The position numbers and the translations under genes are program-made. 64,000 bases of DNA, from positions 9,753,558 to 9,817,557 of the forward strand of contig CM046844.1 of the NCBI GenBank assembly GCA_025618425.1, given 5' to 3'. Source of the stretch: Heliocidaris tuberculata (lineage: Eukaryota > Echinodermata > Echinoidea > Camarodonta > Echinometridae). Numbering within the stretch: the stretch's first letter is position 1; every line of letters starts with the position of its first letter. Below are positions 26,935-39,620 of the stretch, in pieces. The notes beneath the pieces are model-generated. The model had not been told where the DNA came from, ran no database searches, and worked only from the letters and a program-made list of their open reading frames with translations.

Positions 26935-27155
26935 GTAAATGAAGAGAAGACGAGAGAGAAAGGGAGAGAGAGGGGGAGAGTTAGAGCGGGAAGGTGATAG
27001 AGAAGGAGAGAAAGAGAGAGGGAGAGAGATGGGAAGAATCGGGAGAGACAGAGGATGAGAAGGAAGGTGTGGGGGAGAGGAAGAACGAAGGGAAAAGAGG
27101 GAGACAAGGAGACAGGGAATGAGAAGAGCGAGAGAGAGAGAGAGAGAGAGAGATG
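26935..27155. repeat. (GA)n-rich purine tract
   Basis: Purine-rich on the + strand with GAGAGG/GAAGG variants and a pure (GA)n core at about 27128-27152. Long minus-strand Ser/Leu/Pro frames are artefacts. Confidence 0.92.
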
Positions 27156-27323
27156 GGTTCAGATGGCTAGAGATAGTGGAAAAGAAGGATGATTGAATAA
27201 ACAGCAACAAAGACGTGATCCTGGTGATTGGGCGAGGACACAGACGCAATATGATAGAGAGTGATGAACAGAAGAATAGAATGCATAGCATTACAAGAAA
27301 GAAGAGGAATGCTATGTACATAT

Positions 27324-27778
27324 CAGTGTTGGGTCCAAGACCAGAGGGTCCGAGATCAAGATCAAGATCAAGATCAGACAGTCCGAGATCCAGATCCAGA
27401 TCAAGATCCGCAGCTCAAGATCGAGATTAGAACACCTGAGATCAAGATCAGATATGTCCGAGATCAAGATCAAGATCGAGGTTACTGATGCCGGTCTCGA
27501 GACTGGTCTCGAGATCAAGATCGATCTCGAGGTACCCAACACTGAGTCGTGTTTTCGCCGATTGGTGAACGATTTTAAAAGCTTTTTCGTTTGATAATTT
27601 ACGTTATAACAATGTTGATCTCGAGCGATCTCGAGCGAAAATTCCGAGAACAGAAGCTCCGAGATCAAGATCAAGATCAAGACCAACACCTCCGAGATCA
27701 AGAACAAGATCGAGGTTACTGATGCCGATCTCGAGACTGGCCTCGAGATCAAGATCGATCTCGAGGTACCCAACACTG
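27324..27778. mobile_element. hAT-like non-autonomous element rich in GATC repeats
   Basis: The left end is CAGTGTTGGGTCC and the right end GGTACCCAACACTG, an inverted pair matching 13 of 14 bases. The element is flanked by an exact 8-bp duplication, GTACATAT, at 27316-27323 and 27779-27786. An 8-bp duplication with CAG-type ends is the hallmark of the hAT superfamily. The interior has no coding capacity. It is built of GATCAA repeats and CTCGAG palindromes, and its last 67 bases are also present internally (27478-27544 versus 27712-27778, 234 bases apart), including a complete internal copy of the right end. Confidence 0.88.
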
Positions 27779-27786
27779 GTACATAT

Positions 27787-28600
27787 ACTATTATTATTAT
27801 ATAACTTAAAGGAGAAACAGGCAGAACTTTGAAATGGAAATAAAGAGAGGATAAAAGCTGGTTCCAAAAACTTTGGACTTAAAAAAAGAGAAAAGATGGA
27901 GGGCGTAAATCACCATGACAACATGAGTACAATAAATATTGAATCTAATTCTTAGAATAAAAAGAGAGAGAGATAAGTCACACATGTGATAGTGTCACAG
28001 ATCATAATTACATCTGTGGAAAGCATCCAGAACATAATATTTAATGTCATGAATTGAAAAAAAGGTTGGGATCCACGCCAGCACAAGTACATTTGTCATA
28101 GCACATCGTCATGATCAGGCTCAACCTTCCGTGATGTGAATACTTTGTATTAAAGGAGCAGGTGAAATATATTGCCACAATCTCATCGGTAAACATTGAA
28201 CTCAAACATGAAGATGGGTTGCATTATTTTCTTCCCGATGTTTCATTTCTATTGTATAGTAAACAGGCAACTCTGAGAAAAAGATGGTTCTGCTCAGGAC
28301 CATTAAAAGATTACCGAGCTTGTCACAGCGGCGCGGCGGCTCCTTTAAAGATGTTAGCATTTAAGCACGTTGAACCAGCAGCTCCTTTCAACGTGTTATA
28401 CTTAAGCACCTAAGCATGATTAGAAAAGGTGCATACCTCGTACGCATAATCTATAACCACTTTCAAATCATGCACGTTTTCTGGTTTTTATTTTTTAAAA
28501 ATTTGATCACTGAGTTCTTTCATTCTAGCAAATTTAGTTGAGAATCGGTGATCTAATAAATAACACTCCCTTTATATAAGCTGTAGGTATTAATATTCCA
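27787..28600. other. AT-rich DNA, nothing recognised
   Basis: No supported gene. The 83-codon open frame at 28162-28413 has no recognisable domain. Confidence 0.5.
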
Positions 28601-28972
28601 TTTCAAGAGAAGGTTGAGTTCTGGGAATGGTAAAAAATAATTTGTGACCTTTGTGAGCTTTGTTTCAATGTGGAAGAACATCATAGTAAAATGTTCCCTG
28701 AAAAGGATTGCTCTTCAAATTCCCCCACATTCAAAATATTACAAGAAATAGCTGAAATGTTCGGGCCGAACATGTATGTGTAGTCTCTTAAACACATTTC
28801 TGTGTGCAGTGCGTGTCATTCTCAGTAGGATTGTGTCACTTTCCTCTCATTTTTGTGATTCCAAAACCTTACAACATACACCAATTTTTATATGCTATAT
28901 AAACAACTTTTCCTAATGACACAGTTTCTTTCGCAATGGAATCGCATAACCAGAACTCAATTTTATCTTTTA
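28601..28972. mobile_element. MITE family A, copy 3
   Basis: Co-linear with the copies at 8689 and 26364, sharing GTTGAGTTCTGGGAA, CCCTGAAAAGGATTGCTC and GATTCCAAAACCTTAC. The right end CCAGAACTCAATTTTATCTT is followed by TTTA rather than TTAA, and the left flank reads TCAA, so its borders look more eroded. Confidence 0.78.
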
Positions 28973-31224
28973 GCTTTAATGCTCGCTTTCAGCTTTAACT
29001 TTAAGCAACACTGAAAACGTATTTTATACAACGGTTTTCTGGAAGGTTTGATACCCGAGACCCCCTTGTTTAGAGTCGAATACTTGAGATTGTACTCTTG
29101 AATCGGTAAGATGTTGAACTTCTCCTTGCTTGAGCGTACTTTGCAGTGGGTTCGGCGTATATCAGTCGCTATCTTATCATACTTCACTCGGTTTGAATTG
29201 CGGTCGCGGTGTGGGTTCCGCTACCCCCTATTAATCCACTTTTCAATACCGGGCGGGGGTGTCGGAATACAATTAGTGTGCCCCTCGTTTAGATTCTTTT
29301 CCGTGATATATTATCCGAAGGAGCAGCACAGAGCCTCAGTGATCCTGAACAATCTTGAGTTTGACATCTTCCTGAAAAAACTCGGTTTTTGTTTGCTCTC
29401 TTCAATCTTTAAAAAAATATTCTCTCCCATTGCTTTATCCCTAATCTTTCTTTCACTTTTAGGTACAAATACTACATTTGTCATATCATGGAATATTATG
29501 AAACATAATACATTCGATAATAAAAGAGGAATATATGTATATCCAGGTACCTGTATGCATTATCATTTAAATCCTCCTAGCATATAGACACAAATCCCCC
29601 AATCAAGCAGAATCTAGTACAAGTTTTTTTTTTATCACCTGGTACGAGTTTCTATTTTTCTGATCTTCTTGTATGAATAGCACTGACAACGTTTGACCTC
29701 CTTTCCAAGGGGCTACCTTGAAAGTAAAAGAAAGGAAGAAGAAAATTCCATAACCCATTATCATAATGCATGACATCTCGGCACTTTAAACTAACATTAA
29801 AAAAACAACAACAACAACAATACTTTCTGGTCGAGCCCTTAACAGATCATTATATCGGATGGTTGTAGAAGTGTTTTTGTGTCCATTTCTTTCTTTCCTA
29901 TCTACCAGTTGATCGTAATGAATGAATGCCTTGATAAAAGTGTAATATGCTTGACTGACAGAGAGTACGACAGTTATAATTTTAAAGGGTGAAGCGAATA
30001 TTGTTTAGCACGTAGACACCGGTCAACACCGGTCAACGAAATCTTTATTGAAAATTGGCGTGCAGAGGAAAAAATAAAGGAAATAAATGTTTCTTCGATT
30101 TGCCTTTTGAAGGCTATATCCGTGATTTTTATGAAAAACGCAACAGGGAAAGAGGTCTCACTTATTCTAATCAACTTCTTTCGTTGTTTCGTCAGGAAAC
30201 TTTACATGACCCAGCCATTGAGGGGGAATTGACATCAAGGTGGACCGGGGGGGGGGGGGGTATTTTCTTACTTACTGTATAAAATTTGATATTACTAGAC
30301 CGCCGCTAGGGATGAGGGAGGGGTCATATGATTTTCTTTTCACGTTCCTTTCCCCTCTCCTTTTCTTCTCTCGCTTTTTACTTTTTAATACTCCCCCTCC
30401 ATGTGAAGGGGGAAACGTGCCGCTATGCCCCTTTTGAAATTCACCTTCCTGTAACGTGACTTTCTTTCATTTTCTTTTAAACCAAAGTTTATCTAGATCA
30501 CAGGAAGGAAAAAATTACTTTTATCGTTAATCTAGATCTCCTCCCAATTGTGACGGCAACGGTTATATTAGGATCAGTTTCAAGTGCATTGTCTTATAAT
30601 TAAAGATCCTTATCGCCTTCGTTACCATGGTTACGTGTTGTGACAATGAAGGATATATTTCATTCCATTATTACGGTTGTCTTGGTATATTAAGTTATGT
30701 TTTGCTTTTTAGATTTTTCTTGGAATTCTGTTAATAAAAAAAAAAAGTTTTATGAATAGAAACACAATGCTTTCATGAACATGATAAAGGATGACTTTTT
30801 TCAAGTATGAGCAATAACTATAAGCGAATAAGCAGAGATATCAATATAACTGAGGAAATGAAAGCAATCAAGACGGGTAGGAAGCACAGAAGACAAAGAA
30901 AGCAATACCGGAAGAAGAACCTGAAAGTTGGGCGAAGTACGACAATGTAGGAAGATGTTTAAATCCAAGTATTTGAGATAATTACCTGCGCCCATTTAAA
31001 AGTGTCTTAATGAGGTTTGTTAAAGGCACAGAGTCGCCAGTTTTCATGTGCATTGCATCATGATTCGCTGACACCAGATTTTGGTTGAATTACCCATTTA
31101 ATGTGTGTGAGGTCTCCCAGGCAGGCAGGCAGCGAAACCAGGGAGATGGGTCAGACCGCGGGTCTGTCCCACCATAAAGTACTAGAGCTGGAGAGATTTA
31201 TGATGATGACGTTTCCTTACATTG
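28973..31224. other. Mostly unique DNA with a G14 run
   Basis: The 158-codon open frame at 29111-29587 (+) has no recognisable domain, mixed hydrophobic composition and no splice support. I treat it as chance. A direct repeat ACACCGGTCA occurs twice near 30016-30037, and G14 lies at 30247-30260. Confidence 0.5.
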
Positions 31225-31307
31225 TAGTAGTAGTAGTAGGAGGAGGAGGAGGAGGAGGAGGAGGAGGAGGAGGAGGAGGAGGAGGAAGAGGAGGAGGAGG
31301 AGGAGGA
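31225..31307. repeat. (GTA)n then (GGA)n trinucleotide array
   Basis: Five GTA units run into about 23 GGA units, with one GAAGAG interruption. The polyglycine/polyproline frames over it are translations of the array. Confidence 0.97.
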
Positions 31308-33299
31308 CACAATGCATTACATAAGAACTGTCTGTCATTAAAAGTGAAGTCTACTCTCGATGACTGACAACACTTGTAATAAGGTAAACACCCGAATGGT
31401 GTCAAATTCCCCATGAGAACCCACGACTGTGACTTTAAACTTTTCATGATAATGTGACGAACACGCCATTATATACCATTAGAGTCTACAAGAGTGGCGC
31501 CACTAATGTACAATGTGATACAATGTGGAGAAGATTTACGGACTTTGAGCCAGAGGAATACAGGAAATATGAAAATAAATTTATGAAAAGAGGAATATAC
31601 ATTCAAGATATATATAGCTTCCAACATCTTCTTTAAAAAAAAAATTATAAAAAAACCCCCCTCGGCTTACTCGTAAATTATTCAGTGGCATTATACCTGG
31701 ACTTTGCTGGCAGCTAATATTTTTTTTTTCGTTCCACTTCTTGAGTAAAGAATAATGTTGGCCTATAATTATACCGACAGTATCATGCTCGGGGCCAGTG
31801 TAAGAAGACTAACCTTATTCTTGCACCTAGAGCTGCTTAGGGGTGGAACTCATCACAATAAGAAGAGTCTGCTTTGTTGACGAAATAATCATATTGAAGA
31901 AATGATGTGAGAAAGGAGAGAATTCCCATTAGGAAGATATTTTGCATAATAAGTGTTTATCAAACAGTTCCACCAAATTGTTCGTAATTGACAAGGAACT
32001 ATCCATCATGCGCCCCTCCTCTCTTCGATTTTGTATTTGTTTTTACATTACCATCTACTCGGGGGGGGGGGGGGTTAGACTGTTAGAGTGTGTCTAAATT
32101 TGAGTGAGCACTGGTGTGACGGGGATGGAGGGGGAGAGGGGCGCATTGGTTGATAAAATGAGAGAGAGAAAAAAAGGAAATGGAGTACGGAGAGGCTGTG
32201 GTAGGAAGTAGTGTCATCTGCTTTTGATTTTGCCGTCCTCCTTCCCTCCCTCCCTCCCTCCCTCCCTCTCGCTTTCTCTCCTTTTTCTTTCTTTCTTGTT
32301 TGTTGGTGTTTTTTTCAAAGTTTGATGGGGTGGGGGCACTTTCCCCCTGCCCCTGTAGCTATCCTTTAGGGTACTTACTGCAAAGGATAAAGGCGTGATA
32401 AATAGAGTAAGAACTAGAGAGAAATGTTGATTATAAAAGCAACATATAGGTTAATATATCGATGAGTCAATCTTTTTGGTTGGACTGGGAAGGTTAATGA
32501 GGGCTTTGGTGAGGAAGTTTCTAGGCCAAAAAAGTGGAAGAGTAGATAAAAGGAATACAACTTTCAATGAATTGTTTGCTGTTCGTAGAACTCATCGCCC
32601 TGGAAAAAAAAAAAACCAGAAAGGAAATCAATCAAACCGCAGGAAGGGGTAATTTTGAATTCCAAGGATATGATTTTGGTCCAGAATTCTAGAAACTTAG
32701 AAAGAGAGACGGATGTTTAATTCCGAAACCACGGCAGTCGATGGCGCCGGGAGTAATATCTTGATCACGTGGGTTTAATACTTCCCACTGCACCGGAAAT
32801 AATCACGACTTGAACAAAAGCATCAACGTGAAGGCTTTGGTCAATCAGATTATAACAATAATACTTGTTTTCTTGGGTAACTGATTTGATTTTATCTTGA
32901 AGATTGAAAAAAACAACCTTGAATTAGTGGCGCTATTTTCATTTCATTACTCAAGCCAATTTGAGATTGCCTTTCGCGTTATCATGGTTATCTGCATCAT
33001 TGATATATTTTCAAACAAAGACAAGCTCTTTTAATGCAGTTATTATTTTTAACGCTGTAGGATTTCAAGAAAGAATCGTATAACAAAATAGACATCGTTT
33101 TAGATTAGTCTTATTCTTCCGTATACATTGAAGCCATCAAAGTTAAACCTGGCTTTTGGATCACGGAGTGTACACTGGAACCTTCCTATTCCATACAAAT
33201 TATTACAGAACTTTAGCAAATAAATAAAAAGAAAACCTGAAATTCATGATTTCATGATAACTGTTTTTGCTGTTTATTTAGTTACAAAATCATGGTAAT
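31308..33299. other. Unique DNA with G14 and (CCCT)n
   Basis: G14 at 32061-32074 and (CCCT)n at about 32240-32268. No gene is supported. Confidence 0.5.
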
Positions 33300-33445
33300 T
33301 TATACGGGTTAAAGTCGACCCACTTAAAGGTTTCAACCAGGATTTTGGACCAACCTGTTATAACTTCACCATTTGAAATACTCGACTGAAGATTGAACCC
33401 TCAGTCTCAATGGAGACCATAGATTCGTCCAATAGACCAACGCGC
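33300..33445 (-). mobile_element. tRNA-derived SINE, minus strand
   Basis: Read on the minus strand, TGGTCTATTGGA (33439 down to 33428) is a box A-like sequence and GGTTCAATC (33399 down to 33391) a box B-like sequence. They are followed by ATTTCAAATGGTGAAGTTAT and GGTTGGTCC. This order matches the SINE at 50797-50955: TGGTCTAG..., GTGCGAATC, ATTTCGGATGGTGACGTTAA, GGTCAGTCC. SINEs are RNA polymerase III-transcribed elements moved by LINE reverse transcriptases. This copy is diverged and its 3' end cannot be fixed. Confidence 0.6.
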
Positions 33446-36022
33446 ATCAAATGTCATAGCAAGTTACATCATCTGATGTGAGTGCAAGAAAGGCATTCAT
33501 TCTGTGTTGAAAAATTGAGCTTACGTCATTCTAGCTCTAACGCACATCCGTATTTGATTTGTCCGCCATTGTTTTTATACATGAAAACAACAGGCACGTT
33601 CTGACAAAATTCATTTATGTCCAGTTTTCCATAAATAAAATTCTTTGATGGAAACCGACTCTGAAATACCAACCATCGAGTAGTTTCAAAGGGGGTAGAT
33701 CACATATTGATTGGATCTTCCCTGTTTTGTATTATCCTTCTCAAAATTTCAAAATAATGGAGTCACGTGAATGTTTTAGAAAAAAATGGCAATATCGTCA
33801 AAATTGGTAACACGCTTGCGCAATAGTACTAGATTTGGGTTTTTTTATTTGGTAAACGAGAATATATGGAAAAATAACTTGACAGAGAAAAAGAAATGAA
33901 TGACATGAGCAATTCCATTTCACCATGGTAATGAATGGCATGACACGTGATATCTGTAACCCAATCCCCATATCTGATTCAGGTGAAAGAAAAATGTTAT
34001 CCTTTTTTTTGTCCCTTCCTCTTTTTGCATATAGTCTGGAATCCCCTGTTCTTTCATGTAACCGAAATTAGACCGTCTGATATTCCCGAATGAAATAGGA
34101 GGAAATTAGAATTGATCATTCACAAAAGAAACCGAAATTGCAATAATCTATGTCTGGCAGTATTTTAAGCCATCTATTTCTGTTCTCCATTACGTCCTTT
34201 TTACCCCTGATTGGAGAAAAGGCCGAAAAATATGAATTTCTGCTTATGAAATGTGCTATGATTATAGGAAAGGGACTAAAGCAGATCAGTAAAAATAACT
34301 CATGTCGCAAAGTCTTTGACTTCTAGTGCTTCAGGAAATGAAACTCATCCAATTTCATTCGACATTTTCACTTTTCGCGTTATCGAAAAGTCATGTAAAT
34401 GAAAGTATAAATATTATGTTTCCTAGAATTTGAAGAGTGTTCGTGAATTTTGAGTAAGTAAAAAGCCTGGGACCTCGTGTTATCATTAACGTGATGTCAC
34501 ATTGACTCTGTCCCTGGAATATGAATTTCTTATTACGATCATATACCTTTCACTTTTTCTGCATGGTCGAGAACTTCTACTTTTAAGAATTACGAGGAAG
34601 TTTGAATATTGTTCCCGTTTTCTTGCTCTATTGCGAAATATCTTTTTACAATATTTAAAATAATTGATGAAAATAATTAATACAAAAATAAAGTGAATTT
34701 TTTTTTAGTCAGTTGGGTCATCATATTGCTGCCCCACAGTGATCTCAGTGGGGTTAGATTCTGGACTGCTTAGAGACAGTGAAATTTCGTGTTTCTGAGA
34801 CGATATTGTAGATAAGAATCCCTTTGTTCCAAAGTGAAGTTGTTTCTTAAGAAAATCTTTGGAAAAGCACCCACTTTGGGTTGATCAGAAATTCCATCAA
34901 TTTCAGACGATGTGTTTAAAATTCAAACAAAAATCTGAAGTGGTGGGAATTAAGAAAAACAGCAGAACAGACACAAACATTTTTTCCCCCTAGAACATGA
35001 ATTCGTTGGAAAAAAATATTTAAGTTTAGGTTTTCGAAAGAAAGAGGCCTGACGACAGATTGTATTATCCTCCTCAACAACAAAAGAAGACGAATGTCTT
35101 CATTAAAATTTATTGTGGTTAAATGTGGTAGGTACTTAATGCAATTTCGCAGAGTGCGCACTATACACTTCATAACACAAACAAAGTGGGATTTCATTAT
35201 ATTGTCATTTTTGTAATGGATATCTTAAGTTGAAAAATTGCTTGTCAATAACCCATTGCTTCCTTGCTTTGTTTTACGATTCACCTTCTCAGTCATTAGC
35301 GAAGATAGCAAGCACGGGAGCACATTAAGAGGAATTTGATTAGTCATGATTTAGATACAAGGTGATACGACAAGATTAATGCATGAATAATGCGCCACCT
35401 TTAACGCGAGGAGAATCTGGTTATAACAACCAATGGAGAAAAGTGGCACACATTGGTTTTGATTCATAGACTCCCCGTACCAGCTATGGGATAGTTGTCT
35501 TATTTTGTCTAAGGTGACGGCGACGGTGGTGACGGTGTTGTTGGTGGTGTTTGGGCGCGGGAATAGATTTCCAAAAGGATAGTTCCTATTCCTTAATCAT
35601 TATCCAAAGAATGCAACCTCTGTGGAACTTCTTTCCATTTGCATCTTTTTCTTTCTTCACGCTATCCCCAACTCTTTCTCAAGTTCTCCTTTGGTTTGTT
35701 TACTCCATTATTCCTGTAATTTATTTCTCCCTTTGTCCTTATATTCATCAGTCCCTTTTCTTCTCTGACACCTCTGCCGTCGTCTTTCTCTTCTGCTTTC
35801 ATGTCGTTACGCCTTTCTCCGTTTGATATCCAAATCCCACGTCCCTGGGCACATACACAAATACCCTACAGCTGTAATATTTCATGGCTTATACTTCTCT
35901 CCTCTTAATATCAATTATCACAATATGAACCCACACACGCCTTCCGGAAAAAAAAAGTCGCACCTCAAAACATATCATAAACCCCCTCTGGTTTGCATTC
36001 GCAAGCATACAACTTCGCCATC
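33446..36022. other. AT-rich DNA, nothing recognised
   Basis: No convincing gene. Minor items are a small CCCCAC/GTGGGG hairpin near 34732-34753 and a GACGGTG-rich stretch at about 35514-35552. Confidence 0.5.
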
Positions 36023-36146
36023 CATGTACGAGACTCAATATTTTGACATTTCTTAATAAGTATGTGCACGAAAACTTCTCAATGCATGTTCGAGGCTGAA
36101 CATCTTGACATTTTATAATAAGTATGTGCGCGAAAATACAGCCCCG
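36023..36146 (+). repeat. 62-bp imperfect tandem duplication
   Basis: Two adjacent units both contain CATGT(A/T)CGAG and TTGACATTT, then AATAAGTATGTGC(A/G)CGAAAA, offset by 62 bases. Confidence 0.8.
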
Positions 36147-36447
36147 GGTGTGTTCAGGACACCAGGGAGAGAGTAATATTGTGGTGGAATCTGTAAATGT
36201 ATCAAATATTCCGTTGACACCAATGATTCCGTCTGAATGAAAGTCAAAGTATGACAGTAGAATGGTTTTGATAATGAAAAGGTATATATCTTTAAGAAAA
36301 TGAGGGATATAATTTATTATATTGTAATATATATTAATAATCAGATTCCATACAGCCGAATGATAAAGGTAAAAGTCGAAATATGAATAATCGCCATATT
36401 TCTTTCTTGCAATCGGAGTTATGTGGAAAAGGTATGCCATGCTCGAC

Positions 36448-37269
36448 CAATGGCGTATCTAGGTATTCTGGCGCCCGGGGCAAACTATCACATCTGCGCA
36501 CCCCATGCTCAAACTCAGATTAATGAGCGTTTTTAATTTAGAAATGATGGCACTATGTGAAAATGAGTTCTGATGCACATAACCCGGGGTTGTTAGCCCA
36601 AATTTGATGAATTATTGTATAAGCGAGGGAGCAACGCCACCGAGCGGCTGATTCTTTTTTTTTTTCACCCCTCAAATTGAAATTTCTTATGTATTTTACC
36701 CTTAGAAAAAATCCAAGGGAATACAGCGACCTAACAATAGACTTTTTAAAAACATTTGAAACATTCCTATTTTGGGAGCGCAAAATTAATGAAAACGCTG
36801 AAGAAATATATTTGAGGAATATAGCAAGGCAATTGCAAGGCAAATTTATGATTTCTTTCCAATGTTCTATACTTTGAAAGTGCTTTTTTATGCACTTATA
36901 TCCCATCTGGGGGAGCAAAATTTAACAAGCTCCTGCCTTATGCGGGGGAGCAAAGCAACTAGAGTAAATTAATGGTTAACACTTTAAAAACACCATTGGA
37001 GGCTCGAAATAGCTAGAATCTGAACATAATTATTCGAGGGAGCAAAGTGACCGAGCTTTAGAAAATCTTTGCAAATCAAACCCTATAAAACACCATTTCT
37101 TATGCATTTTGTCCTTGACTGGGGCGCAAATAACCCTCAAAGACCATAAATTTCCTTGTATTTCTCCCCGGCCCTTTTCTCTCTCTTTTTCGTTTTTTGC
37201 GACCCCCTTCAAGTGCCGCCCAGAGCACGTGCCCCCGGCCCTCTGCCCCCTCCCGTAGATATGCCACTT
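36448..37269. mobile_element. hAT-like non-autonomous element (822 bp)
   Basis: The left end CAATGGCGTATCTAGG and the right end CCGTAGATATGCCACTT form an imperfect inverted repeat. Both look like decayed CAGTGGCGTATCTACGGG-type ends. An exact 8-bp duplication, TGCTCGAC, lies outside each end (36440-36447 and 37270-37277), as in hAT transposons. The interior holds several spaced GGGAGCAAAG(C/T)(A/G)AC-type words and T/C-rich blocks but no transposase. Open frames inside it (36553-36918 minus) have no recognisable domain. Confidence 0.85.
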
Positions 37270-37277
37270 TGCTCGAC

Positions 37278-39480
37278 AACAGATAGTTAGAATGAACTCT
37301 ACCCAAAACTAGACTAGATTTGAAAGAGATTACTCTAAGGATGAATTTGAAAGGTTACTGCTAATTCTGCTTTCTGTGCCACTAAGGTCTTATTGTGCGG
37401 TTTCAATGCTAACTTGTCAGAATCAGCACTATCATCTGGGCTTACACCACAGACAATTAATCGTGTTCTAATTCTCGTATTTTCTCAGAATTTTACGTGC
37501 CATTGCCAAATAAGCAAAGAGAAACGACAACATCAGTTGCCTTGCCCCATAATACCTCATAGGTAACCGTTATAACTATGAAATATGAAATGAAATGAAA
37601 TAAAATCTAAATCTGAAATCTCCATAATCATTAAATGAAAGTAAGGGGAATTAAACCGCTTTACATTTATTCGCTTCAAATTGAAATGGATTTGCACATC
37701 GCAGTAAACTAGATTTTAAAAGAAACTAAGAGAACAACCACATTTCAAAATTGGGTAAAGCCGTTGTTATCAACGTTGTTAATCCTGTAGTCTTGGCCTA
37801 TTAAAGTATTGTTATTGATAAAAACAAAATAAAGTGCAAAGAGGCGGCCATAAAGCTTAAGGATTAACAAAATATCTGCAACGACGACGGCTCTTGAAAC
37901 GTATATCTGAAGCAATTATTATTTCAATGAATTAAAAGACGATATGAAATGAAATGAAATATGAAAATCAGCTTCCTTTAAAGTAATATTTGCCATAGCT
38001 TATTGTAATGTCTCAACATAGAATGAAATGGAAAATTGCTCGTTTCAATTTCAGGATTGTTCAAGATTATTAGAAATGTGGTTACTATAGGTAGTATAAC
38101 CAGTTTCAGTTTTAAGGGACGTTCGACAGCCTCGGATACTTTCTACACCCCCCCCCCCCCGTTTATCAGTATCTGGAGACGCCATTGTCAAAGGGAATAT
38201 ATCCTTGTTTTTCTCCTTTATGTACCAATATCCTAACAAGATTACGTCAAGTATGTACTGCATTAATTTGCTGTTTAGAAAATACGCTGACAGTTTCAAT
38301 TTGTCGACTATACTTATATAGCACAGGCCTTGGAATTCCGGAGAAATGTCAACCCAATAATCGTCATCAATTACGTCATTACATACGCTCGATAGCAATG
38401 GTTTGAACTGACCACAGACCAATGATGTCATTCGTGAGTGGTACCAGGTAATTCTCAATTTTAATGGTGCACTCTACAGCTGCCCTCCTATCAACGCACA
38501 CGAGCATATTATACTCACAACATATTAGGGTGTATCTTTAATTGAAAATCTCGCTATCGTTATCGTTATCGTTATCGTTTTGGTGAGATTTGACCAGCCC
38601 TTAATGCTCACATTATATAAGGCGATTCGAGATTGATTGACGAAAATCCCCCCAAAAACTAACAACAGTTATTCTTTAAAAGAAAACAATTTACACCTGC
38701 TGGAACCAAATCCAGTATGAACAAACGCCTCTTTAAGATTTATCACAATATAGATTCACTGTATTATGTCTGGTGTTAATAAATCTAATGACACTTTGGC
38801 GCCCCTCAAGGTGGGTCATCACAGTGGAAAAATAGTACAGTGTCAAGATGAATATGCCATCTAATGAATGAAGAGATATTAAAGTGAAATGGAAAACGGG
38901 GTATTAGAAAGTATCAACTTTTACTCGAGATTATCACACGTAAGTTAATTAATTTCTTCCCCCGAGGCCGGTGCCATGGGATTACTCTATTAAAAATTGT
39001 GCTGGATAAAATTTTGTCTGACTTTAGGCGCATGCTTGTTTGTAATAGATATTGACACCCAATATTAGCAAATTGGCTTAAAACAACGTTGGTCTGGAGT
39101 GATTCAGAATGACGTTAATCGTATGTAAATGTCTATGAGCTTATGCCCTACTGCCTCTCAACGGATTATATTTTATTTTAATAATCCAATTAAAAGTTAT
39201 GTGGTTGTCACAGTTTAAATTGCTCTTCTGGAAATCACAATTCAGTGCAATTTTGTTGTTGTACTATTCTCATCTGCTTGCATTGACAGAGGTTAAGATG
39301 ATGTAAGGATGGTACTGACCCTTCTCCAAAAGCTGATACTTTGATACCTGAAGAAACCACAGTAACTAAAACAACAGAATCACAATGGTTCATTTTGTTA
39401 CTCATTGTCGGCGGGGATGCCAAATGAAGGGGCGAAAATGAGTACGCAGCAAACTCATTATTAGGAATGATTGTCGTCCC
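37278..39480. other. AT-rich DNA with minor simple repeats
   Basis: Contains GAAAT-type arrays near 37580-37610 and 37946-37965, C13 at 38148-38160, and a CGTTAT array at about 38553-38580. No gene is supported. Confidence 0.5.
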
Positions 39481-39499
39481 TTCCCTAAAAACAATAAAA

Positions 39500-39520
39500 A
39501 TAATGATGATGATGATGATA

Positions 39521-39567
<47 letters not shown>

Positions 39568-39620
39568 AATAATAATAATAATATAATACTAATACTAATG
39601 AAAATAATAATAATAAATAC
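39500..39620. repeat. (ATG)n / (AAT)n trinucleotide array
   Basis: (GAT/ATG)n runs from about 39502 to 39567 with one AT interruption, then passes into (AAT)n to about 39615. The polyhistidine frame on the minus strand is the array. Confidence 0.97.

Noticed and set aside
27348..27490. Arg/Ser-rich (RSRSRS) frames resembling an SR-protein domain
   Set aside because: They are translations of GATCAA repeats inside the hAT-like element; the opposite strand gives an equally open Leu/Ile/Asp repeat frame.
29111..29587. 158-codon open frame outside simple repeats
   Set aside because: No recognisable domain or splice context. At roughly 64% AT a frame this long is uncommon but not impossible in 64 kb; without homology or transcripts I do not call it.
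31225..31307. CRISPR-like or coding Gly-rich array
   Set aside because: A pure trinucleotide microsatellite with no spacer structure. No repeat-spacer array exists anywhere in the window.
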